Source of the DNA: Lentisphaerota bacterium
GTDB lineage: Bacteria; Verrucomicrobiota; Kiritimatiellia; UBA8416; VGWJ01
Direction of reading: 5' to 3'
Length of the DNA: 37,831 nucleotides
NCBI GenBank assembly: GCA_016873635.1
Contig: VGWJ01000029.1
Span: 1-37,831, forward strand
Shown: piece after piece, positions 31,572-37,831 of the stretch
Numbering within the stretch: position 1 is the stretch's first letter
Layout: every line of letters begins with the position of its first letter
Made by a program: the position numbers and the translations under genes
The notes under the pieces: generated by a model
What the model saw: the letters and a program-made list of their open reading frames with translations, nothing else
Told to the model about the DNA's origin: nothing
Databases searched by the model: none

Positions 31572-33923
31572 TTATGGGATCGTCGCCTCACGGCGGACTT
31601 CATGGGTCCGGCCCCGCCACGTCAGTTGCGCGTCGCCAAAGCCATGGAAAACATGAACCGGACCGGGATCGTCCAGCCTCCTGCCCTCGGCGGCCTGCAG
31701 CACAAACAACGCGCCGCCGGTGTATTGCCGGCCATTCCATTGCCTGGCATGAAACGCCGCCAGGCGCGGGCCATCAATGACAAATCCCCACGGCGGCAAC
31801 TCCACGCCGCCACCTCGCGGCGACTCGACCCGGGCAGCGGTCTTGCCGAAATTGACGATAACGCTCACCGCCTCTCCCCCCTCGCCATAGACGGCCCGTC
31901 GGAGCGAACCGTCGCGGGAAAGAAACTCGAAGCGCATCAGGCGCTGATGCGCCGTGGCTTCGTGCAGCGGGCCGAGCACCTCGTGCGTTGTTTTCAGGAA
32001 TGCGTCCGCGGGATGGAGCCCTTCCGCCCAGCCCGAGTCGGTGCGCGTGAAGCAACCCAGCTCGCCGGTCGCCGGCGCCCCTTCCGGCTTCGCGGCCCAG
32101 TACCGGTGCTCGGGCGCCGAGTGGTAATTCAGCGGGCGCGCACACAGGACGTGATGCGCCACGTACTCGGCGGCGCGGTCGGCCGGATAGCCGTACTTCC
32201 CAAAGCAAATCTGGCAGTCGTGGTACACCATTTCCCAGAACGGAATCACTCTGGCCCCGAGCGACTGAGGATCGAGGAAGTGGTAGTACTTGCCCGCCAC
32301 CCCCACCAGGCCCTCGAAGAAGTCGCTGTGGGGCAAGGCCCATTCCCGCCCGCACTCGCTGCCGAAAAGGCCGAATAGCTCCCGGGCCTTGTCGCTAAGC
32401 TGGATCTTCCAGGCGATGTCGCCGTTGCGGTCGAGGGGGTGTTTCGGGTCGGCGCACTCGCGCGGGCCGACGGCGTAGGTGGTGTCGATGAAGTAGCTCC
32501 ATGGCCCGAAAAGTCTCCGGATTTCCGGCAGGTTTTGCGGACGCATGGCCAGTTCGAGTTGTTTCGGGGCGCAGACCATGTAGGCGCGACCGCCCATCCA
32601 GCGACCGCCCTGGATGAGCTGGCCGTCCGGCCGCTTCTCGATGAAGTCCGGGTTCCAACTTCTGGCGTCGCGGTACATGTCCTGATAATTGTCGTGCAGG
32701 CAGGCGACGTAGCCCAGGGCCTGGATGCGCCGCACGGCCGCGGCCAGCTTCTCGTCCCCGCCGCATTCCGGGTTGGCGGGCAGGTTGTCCGGATGACGGC
32801 AATCGTAGCCGCTCTCCGTCCAGCCGCCGATCGTGAACAGGCACCGCTCGATGCCCAGGTCCCTGCGGAGATGCTCCGCCACAGCGGCCGCCTCGTCGAA
32901 CGTCCAGTTGACCTTGACCGATTCCTCCCGGGTGCTGTCCTCGTTCATGCGCCGGGCCAGGCAGTGCCATAGTTTGACGTTGGCCGCGCCGACGAGTCCC
33001 CCGGCACGGGGGTTGCGGCGGATCTTCTCGCGAAGCGTGATGGCCATGCCCTTTCCCCCGGCGATCCTGCGGTACGCGGCGGCCACGGTGTTCCAGTCGC
33101 CCTTGCCCAGCGGCGCCAGGCGGAAGGACGGTGGCGATTTCGCCCGCAACGTCAGGGAGGCGGTGAGCCGTTGCCGGGGAGCGCCCTTGCCATCGGTCCC
33201 GGCGGCGACGACGCTCTCGACTTCGGGCCACACAGACGCGTCGTCCCAAAGCACCAGCATGGCGGCGCCGCCCTTGAGAATCCCCAGCATGTTCATGTGG
33301 CATCCTTCGTATTCGGACGTCCCGAACATCTGCTTCATGGCGACCCCGCTGTCGGACGGGATCAGGAGGCCCTCACGGCTGGGCACGATCACCGCCCCAT
33401 GCTCCGCGTCGGTCATCGCCAGTAGGTCTTCCAGCACGCGGATCTCGCTCACGCTGTTGTACGTGAACTTGTACGAGACCTTCAGGGCCTCCCCGCTCAC
33501 CTCGAAGCATACCGGGCCCCGTTCAAACCGGACCTCCACCGACTTGCCGCCTTGCGCATGGACTCCCTCCAACCGCTCCAGTCCCTTGCCGGAGCCGACG
33601 CCGGCCGCCCCCTGGCTGGGCCAGCGGACGTCCGCCTCTTTGTCAAGCAGCGACCATTTCCCGGTCCTGGGATCGATCTCGAAACGAAAACCGCTTGTTT
33701 CCAGCACTTCCATAGCAGCCGCCTCCCCAAGGCGGGCTTCGCCCGCAATCCAAGGTAGCGGAGGGTTTATCCCTGCGACCTCCGCAGGCGTAAAGCCTGC
33801 GCTACCATAAGATGCGACGCAAATGCGTCGCATATCCTGACAGAACAATCTACCCGTAACAGAGAACAGAAACATCGCACTCGCCAACAAGACGAGACGC
33901 GAAGCAGTTCGACAGACATTCAC
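31572..33923 (-). CDS. Exported TIM-barrel glycosidase-like protein (DUF5696-type) with embedded repeat
   Basis: 783 aa from GTG 33923, which overlaps the GH2 stop in GTGA. Residues 1-24 (RLVLLASAMFLFSVTG) are a signal peptide, supporting this start over ATG 33713, although the latter has its own GGGGAGG eight bases upstream. Residues ~28-68 are encoded by palindromic repeat DNA. The mature part starts near EVLETSGFRFEIDPRTGKWS: a beta-sandwich (to about 290), then a barrel with YVACLHDNYQDMYRDARSWN, WSYFIDTTYAVGPRECADP and GSECGREWALPHSDFFEGLV, then beta-domains to the C-terminus. The pattern resembles DUF5696 and the GH101/129-like superfamily; the specificity is unknown. Asp in FIDTT and Glu in GSECGREW are candidate catalytic residues by position only. 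Confidence 0.65.
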   Translation of the reverse strand: MNVCRTASRLVLLASAMFLFSVTGRLFCQDMRRICVASYGSAGFTPAEVAGINPPLPWIAGEARLGEAAAMEVLETSGFRFEIDPRTGKWSLLDKEADVRWPSQGAAGVGSGKGLERLEGVHAQGGKSVEVRFERGPVCFEVSGEALKVSYKFTYNSVSEIRVLEDLLAMTDAEHGAVIVPSREGLLIPSDSGVAMKQMFGTSEYEGCHMNMLGILKGGAAMLVLWDDASVWPEVESVVAAGTDGKGAPRQRLTASLTLRAKSPPSFRLAPLGKGDWNTVAAAYRRIAGGKGMAITLREKIRRNPRAGGLVGAANVKLWHCLARRMNEDSTREESVKVNWTFDEAAAVAEHLRRDLGIERCLFTIGGWTESGYDCRHPDNLPANPECGGDEKLAAAVRRIQALGYVACLHDNYQDMYRDARSWNPDFIEKRPDGQLIQGGRWMGGRAYMVCAPKQLELAMRPQNLPEIRRLFGPWSYFIDTTYAVGPRECADPKHPLDRNGDIAWKIQLSDKARELFGLFGSECGREWALPHSDFFEGLVGVAGKYYHFLDPQSLGARVIPFWEMVYHDCQICFGKYGYPADRAAEYVAHHVLCARPLNYHSAPEHRYWAAKPEGAPATGELGCFTRTDSGWAEGLHPADAFLKTTHEVLGPLHEATAHQRLMRFEFLSRDGSLRRAVYGEGGEAVSVIVNFGKTAARVESPRGGGVELPPWGFVIDGPRLAAFHARQWNGRQYTGGALFVLQAAEGRRLDDPGPVHVFHGFGDAQLTWRGRTHEVRREATIP
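33732..33833. repeat. Cluster of three palindromic REP-like hairpins inside a coding sequence
   Basis: (1) GCGGGC-ttc-GCCCGC, 33732-33746. (2) A larger nested element, 33754-33806: outer arms GGTAGCG/CGCTACC, inner GGAGG/CCTCC and CGCAGGC-gtaaa-GCCTGCG (33783-33801). (3) ATGCGACGCA-aa-TGCGTCGCAT, 33812-33833, perfect 10-bp arms. All lie between the signal peptide and the mature domain of the gene 31572-33923 and are translated without stops. Confidence 0.8.
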
Positions 33924-36900
33924 GTTTTCAATCTTATTAACTTCGCTTCACGCAGAAGATTGCTATCTCCATCTTGAGGAGCGCTCAGCGCTTCAAACTG
34001 GAGGCTGATGCCCCACCCCTGCCCGCCGCAGGTGTCAAAGGCGATCACCAGGTCATGTTCACCACAGGCCAGGGACACCGTGACCGCGGAACGGCCCGGA
34101 AGGCACGGCGTGCGCAGGACCGGATCGCAGAACACCGGCGCGCCATCCACGAACACGCGGATCCCGCCATCGTGTCCCAGGTGTAGCCGCCACTGGCCAT
34201 CCCGGTCAACCGTCATGCGGTGCGCACAATAAGCGATGCCGTCTCGCTCGCCGAAGTGGTCGTGCAGATTGAGAAACCCGCCGCAGGGGAAGTTCGAATG
34301 CCACCCCGGCCAGATGCGGCCCGGTTGCCAATTCAGGTTCGCGGCCGGCATGGACGCCTGCGCAACCCCGCCCTCGGGCTTGGGCCGCAACTCCGATACC
34401 CGCCAGGTCAGAACAGGCTTCGACATCATGGCCGTATGGAGAATCCCGTCCAGCATCGCCTCCGTCACCTCGACATCCGGCAGGAACAGGGGGCTCGCCA
34501 TGTAGCGCAGCAGACTGCGCCGGAGTTGCCGGGCCACCGGACGGCCCGCCAGGTCGGAGAGGATATCCGACCCGCAGACCAGGAGCCGGCCCGCGCCCAC
34601 CCGCGCCTCGAACACCATCGCCAGCCGGCGGTGGCGCGGGAACTCATCCACCACCTGCACGATCGGCCGCAGGGCCGCCGGAAGGCCGTCCAGGCCAAGC
34701 GCGCTGGATCGCATGACCGGATCCCACCATTGCCAGTTGCTGTGGAACTCCGTCGGGAACTCCGCCAGCGCGGGATGGCCCGGGTCGCAGAGCAACCCCA
34801 TGGTTTTCGCCGCCTGAGTGTCCTTCATCAGTGGGTTCCAGAACACAGGCGTGAAGGTGCCGGGCACCGCATCGCGCACCGACTCGCGGGCGGGCGCCAG
34901 CAGCACGCTGCCGCCGCGGCGCAGGATGGCCTTGGCGGCTTCATTCCAGTGTTCGGCGATCACGATCTCCGCGGCCGGCGCTTCCGCCGCCGCCTCGGGA
35001 TACACCCAGACATCCCAACTATTGGCGCGACCGCCGGCGATTTCGACGCGGAACGTCAGGCGGGCCGGGGCGCGGATCGCGCCCAGCGGCACGGTGACCG
35101 ATCCGACCGTCGTGACCTCGCCCTGCCGCGCCTGGTCCGCTTCCAGACGGCCCCGGGCGTGTACCTGCCCGCTGTCGTCATGGATCTGCCATTCGGCCAT
35201 GCCCGCCTCGTCGCCCGCGCCGTAGTTGGCGATCTCCACCGTGGCGGTAAATGTCTCGTCCCTGGTCCAGACCCGCTTGGGCAGCCGCGCCAACGGCGTC
35301 ACCGGCCCGCAGAAGGACCGGAAGGCGGCCGGCGTGGTCAGACCCTTGGATTCCCAGAGGGCGCTCAGGATGCCCACCGGCGACGTGCCCTGGCCCGGAA
35401 AGTCATGGAGGTCGAGCAACTGGAAACCGCTCAAGCCGCGTGTGCGCAGCGCCGACTCGATCTCCTCCTTGTAAAGCGCCAGCGCCAGCATCCCCGAGGC
35501 GCGGGTGAAGTCCCCGGCCCATTCGAGCAGCCCCTTTTCGCGCAGTTGCTCCCGGATGATCTCGTAGTTGAAGGCGCGCTGGGCGCCGTGATAGCGGCTG
35601 ATCTCGCGCAGGTCGGGATAGACCGCCCACTGGCCCACCTCGTGCGTAATCAGCGGCCGGTCAAGCCCCTGCAGGCTGGGCTCGTAGTCGAACACCGTCT
35701 CAGGCGGACGGGTGTTGAACCGCGAACAGTCGATCACGGAGCCGCCGCCCCAGGCGATACCGCACAAGGGCTCCGCTCCGGACACCGGCCAGGCGCTGAC
35801 GAAGAAATCGTCGATACGGCCCGGAGTCCAGGGTTGCGAGGTGGAGGTGTATAGATGCCGGGGATCGCGTTCGCGGGCGAACCGGACCTTGCGCGCCAGC
35901 ACCTCCTGGTGACGGGCGATAAAATCCGGGAGCCAGTTGGCAAAAAGCTGTTCGTTGCCCATCGACAGCAACAGGAACGAGGGGTGGTTGCCGTAGCACT
36001 CGAGAATCCGCGCCAGTTCGGCTGAAAGGAAATCTTCCACCTCCGGGCTTTCGTCCTGGCTCGGGCAGCTTGTTCCGGGCAACTCCACCTGAAAGTAGAT
36101 GCCCAGTTCGTCGGCGGCCACAAAGGCGGCCTCGGGCGGGCAACAGGTATGAAAACGCAGGAAGTTCAATCCGTAGGACTTGGCGGTGGACAGCACTTTC
36201 CGCCATGAGGGCACATCCACGGGCGGATGGCCGGTGAGCGGGAATATAAAGTCCTCCAGCGTTCCCCTGAGGAACAGCGTCCGCCCGTTGAGCAGCAGCC
36301 TCCGGCTCTCCGTGCCGACCGCGCGCATGCCGAACCGCACGCACCGGGCGTCGGCGCCGGCATCGCCGTCGAGTTCCACGCGCAGGTTGTAAAGATTGGG
36401 CGAGAACTCATCCCACGGCAGCAGGGGTTCGGTCGGCCGGAACCGCCGCTCGACGACCTGCTCCGCGTCGCCCATCAGGTCGACCGACCAGGAGTCCGTG
36501 CCGCCGCCGGACGCGGCGCCGTCCCCCGCCGGTTCACACGCAATGGCGAGTCGCACAACGCCCCGGGACCCGCGCGGGTTGGTCAGCCGGACCGCCACGC
36601 GGACCTCGGCCGCGGTGACATCAGGATAGGCTTGGACGGACAGGATATGGACCGGCGGCTTCGCCTGCAGTTCGAGGCGGCCGATGATCCCGTTCCAGTT
36701 GTGCGCCCAAATATGGTGCCCGCCGCAGTTGAGTTTGGCCCCGGCCTTGACGTCCGTGGTCAGATCATGATGGCGGTTCGTCTTGTCTGCGCCGATCTCG
36801 ACACCGGTGCGGCGATTGGCGTTGTCGACGAGGATGGTCAGGCGGTGCCGGCCGGGCGCCAAGGCGTCCGTCAGGTCATAGACGTGCGGTGCCACCAGAC

Positions 36901-37288
36901 TGTTGCGCGTCCCCTGGCAGACGTCGTCCACCCACACCACGGTCTCCCACTGGCAGCGTTCGAGCAATAGCGAAATGTGTTTGTCTCGCCAGGCCGCGGG
37001 AATCTCGACCTCGCGCTGGAACCAGACCGCGCCGACATAGGGATAAACCGGCGCGAAGCCCTGCAGGCTTCCCGAGCGGGCGGGCGGCACCCGCGCCAGC
37101 GTGTCCATGGTCGCCGGCAACGTCGCGGCATCGCCGGCAAACAGCTGGGTGAACCAGCCCTGCGCCACGCCGGCGCCATCATGGTCCACCCGGACCTGCC
37201 ACTCCCCGGCCAGGGAGAACTGGTCGTCCTCGCCGCCACAGGTTGCGGATCCAATGTTTGAGAGCTTCAAGCCGTCCATGTTCGTCAT
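33920..37288 (-). CDS. GH2 family beta-glycosidase
   Basis: 1122 aa from ATG 37288 (overlaps the small upstream ORF by ATGA; GGAAGG immediately upstream). An N-terminal jelly-roll (SLAGEWQVRVDHDG, AVWFQREVEIPAAWRDKHIS, GRHRLTILVDNANR) is followed by the Ig-like domain and TIM barrel. Key residues are the acid/base Glu446 in LLSMGNEQ and nucleophile Glu550 in PLITHEVGQ, with NFLRFHTCCPPEAAFVAADE in the barrel. The C-terminal ~450 residues add a ThuA/DUF4159-like part (EIVIAEHWNEAAKAILRRGG, GRLLVCGSDILSDLAG) and a beta-sandwich (WRLHLGHDGGIRVFVDGAPV) typical of PVC and Bacteroidetes GH2 proteins. No signal peptide. It is likely a beta-galactosidase, galacturonidase or glucuronidase type; the substrate is open. 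Followed directly by the exported glycosidase-like gene (GTGA overlap). Confidence 0.88.
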   Translation of the reverse strand: MTNMDGLKLSNIGSATCGGEDDQFSLAGEWQVRVDHDGAGVAQGWFTQLFAGDAATLPATMDTLARVPPARSGSLQGFAPVYPYVGAVWFQREVEIPAAWRDKHISLLLERCQWETVVWVDDVCQGTRNSLVAPHVYDLTDALAPGRHRLTILVDNANRRTGVEIGADKTNRHHDLTTDVKAGAKLNCGGHHIWAHNWNGIIGRLELQAKPPVHILSVQAYPDVTAAEVRVAVRLTNPRGSRGVVRLAIACEPAGDGAASGGGTDSWSVDLMGDAEQVVERRFRPTEPLLPWDEFSPNLYNLRVELDGDAGADARCVRFGMRAVGTESRRLLLNGRTLFLRGTLEDFIFPLTGHPPVDVPSWRKVLSTAKSYGLNFLRFHTCCPPEAAFVAADELGIYFQVELPGTSCPSQDESPEVEDFLSAELARILECYGNHPSFLLLSMGNEQLFANWLPDFIARHQEVLARKVRFARERDPRHLYTSTSQPWTPGRIDDFFVSAWPVSGAEPLCGIAWGGGSVIDCSRFNTRPPETVFDYEPSLQGLDRPLITHEVGQWAVYPDLREISRYHGAQRAFNYEIIREQLREKGLLEWAGDFTRASGMLALALYKEEIESALRTRGLSGFQLLDLHDFPGQGTSPVGILSALWESKGLTTPAAFRSFCGPVTPLARLPKRVWTRDETFTATVEIANYGAGDEAGMAEWQIHDDSGQVHARGRLEADQARQGEVTTVGSVTVPLGAIRAPARLTFRVEIAGGRANSWDVWVYPEAAAEAPAAEIVIAEHWNEAAKAILRRGGSVLLAPARESVRDAVPGTFTPVFWNPLMKDTQAAKTMGLLCDPGHPALAEFPTEFHSNWQWWDPVMRSSALGLDGLPAALRPIVQVVDEFPRHRRLAMVFEARVGAGRLLVCGSDILSDLAGRPVARQLRRSLLRYMASPLFLPDVEVTEAMLDGILHTAMMSKPVLTWRVSELRPKPEGGVAQASMPAANLNWQPGRIWPGWHSNFPCGGFLNLHDHFGERDGIAYCAHRMTVDRDGQWRLHLGHDGGIRVFVDGAPVFCDPVLRTPCLPGRSAVTVSLACGEHDLVIAFDTCGGQGWGISLQFEALSAPQDGDSNLLREAKLIRLKT

Positions 37289-37452
37289 CTTCCTTCCACG
37301 ATCAGATCGTAGGCACCCGCCAGGTCCCAGAGGCTGTCCTGCAGGAAGATCTTCCGGGCGCCCTCGTCGTTCAGGAGCCATCGGTTAAGGGTATCCGAGT
37401 AAGGGGGTCGGTTAAGGGTGCGGCTAAGTGTACGATGAAGTGTGTCAGGCAT
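37285..37452 (-). CDS. 55-aa overlapping ORF, possibly the 3' remnant of a lost gene
   Basis: The frame from ATG 37452 (AGGTGG upstream) runs 55 codons to TGA 37285-37287 and overlaps the GH2 start by ATGA. Its ATG overlaps the last eight bases of the IVP-like gene. The first half is repetitive (TLHRTLSRTLNR and a second TLNR); the second half looks like a real globular C-terminus (WLLNDEGARKIFLQDSLWDL, then AGAYDLIVEGR). It could be a small leader protein that couples translation to GH2, or the end of a gene truncated by repeats or by arrival of the IVP-like gene. Function unknown. Confidence 0.45.
   Translation of the reverse strand: MPDTLHRTLSRTLNRPPYSDTLNRWLLNDEGARKIFLQDSLWDLAGAYDLIVEGR
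37381..37419. repeat. Two copies of a 12-bp direct repeat
   Basis: tcggttaagggt occurs at 37381-37392 and 37408-37419, spaced 27 bases (nine codons) apart, with a degenerate third unit (cggctaagtgt) after it. It encodes the repeated TLNR of the 55-aa ORF. Confidence 0.6.
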
Positions 37453-37795
37453 GGGCGGCCACCTTGGAAAGCGCTGTTAGCATGGCCGCAATCCGGCGGA
37501 GCAATTCGCGCCCCGCTTCTGCTCGCGCCCCATCAGCGACGCCGCCGGCAGTGGCAAGATCGACCAGCGACGCCGACTGGATGGTGGCCTTGAAGGCGGT
37601 TTCGTAGAACGTCGCTTGATCGTGACCGCTAAAGCGACCATTGCCCTCGGCGATGTTGAGAACGATCGAGGTCGTCGACTTGTCGAGTTTCGTTCGCAGA
37701 TCGGCGCTGCAGGAAGCCACAGACCAAAACGTTTCCAGCCAGGCGACAACCTGAAGGGCGGTTTGATAAACGTCCAGATCCTCATGATCGAACAA
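37445..37795 (-). CDS. Four-helix-bundle protein (23S rRNA IVP-like)
   Basis: 116 aa from TTG 37795; the frame remains open to the window edge, so the true start could lie further upstream. FDHEDLDVYQTALQVVAWLE, SIVLNIAEGNGRFSGHD and FYETAFKATIQSASLVDLA are hallmark segments of the S23/IVP four-helix-bundle family (typical length ~115-130 aa). Family members were first found in intervening sequences of 23S rRNA genes, but are often encoded alone and sometimes accompany mobile or retron-type elements. Role unknown, perhaps nucleic-acid binding. There is no rRNA nearby. It is the first visible gene upstream of the GH2 unit on the same strand. Confidence 0.85.
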   Translation of the reverse strand: MFDHEDLDVYQTALQVVAWLETFWSVASCSADLRTKLDKSTTSIVLNIAEGNGRFSGHDQATFYETAFKATIQSASLVDLATAGGVADGARAEAGRELLRRIAAMLTALSKVAAHA

Positions 37796-37831
37796 TCGCC
37801 CCTGTCGCGTCCGGTAGCCCGCGTGGTCTTC

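Noticed and set aside
34220..35854. Plus-strand open frame (544 aa) opposite GH2
   Set aside because: Shadow frame with no family motifs; GH2 catalytic motifs are on the minus strand.
37445..37795. Presence of a split 23S rRNA gene
   Set aside because: The IVP-like protein suggested it, but no rRNA sequence is present on either side.

Overview
The window is GC-rich, densely coded bacterial DNA, almost all of it on the minus strand. It carries very large glycine-rich secreted proteins, many glycoside-hydrolase-like enzymes, a UroD-like protein, a LacI/GntR-type sugar regulator and 'Y_phosphatase3' fused to extracellular-type modules. Together with abundant palindromic repeats inside and between genes, this resembles the PVC group (Kiritimatiellota, Lentisphaerota or Verrucomicrobiota). 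That assignment is inference from gene content; no rRNA, tRNA or CRISPR array was seen.

Left part (1-9918). Two giant exported surface or secreted proteins lie on the minus strand. One is cut by the left edge (1-2819) and is readable only by following the open frame off the window. The other is 1487 aa, with Calx-beta domains and triplicated glycine-rich units. A UPF0175/DUF3368 toxin-antitoxin pair sits between them on the plus strand; the toxin appears to start at a CTG overlapping the antitoxin stop. A 161-168 bp intergenic element occurs on both sides of the 1487-aa gene, and its second copy runs into the 3' end of a GntR/LacI-hybrid regulator gene.

Middle (10040-16771). A minus-strand cassette (SxtJ-like membrane protein, NodU/CmcH-type carbamoyltransferase, DUF5989 mini membrane protein) lies divergent from a membrane-anchored SGNH hydrolase with TPR repeats. 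This looks like an envelope-linked carbamoylation system. Next comes a Tyr-phosphatase-family protein whose catalytic domain is split by a jelly-roll-like insertion, downstream of an FG-GAP repeat exported protein.

Right part (18765-37795) is a carbohydrate-utilisation locus, all minus strand. In transcription order: a four-helix-bundle IVP-like protein, a 55-aa overlapping ORF, GH2, an exported TIM-barrel glycosidase-like protein, an atypical aldo/keto reductase, GH31, an alpha-toroid protein, a GH43-like beta-propeller, a GH28-like exported beta-helix protein, a UroD-like protein, then class II (FBA-type) aldolase, FucI-like isomerase and FGGY kinase. Many junctions are 4-bp ATGA/GTGA overlaps, implying translational coupling. 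The inferred logic is that exported enzymes open a polysaccharide, cytoplasmic glycosidases release sugars, and isomerase, kinase and aldolase convert one sugar to triose-level intermediates. The actual sugar cannot be told from sequence. No transporter gene is present here.

Two promoter candidates with matching architecture (TTGACR, 17 bp, TAATCT) were found upstream of the regulator and the UroD-like gene. Three genes contain repeat DNA translated as part of the protein, which is one of the more unusual signals in the window.
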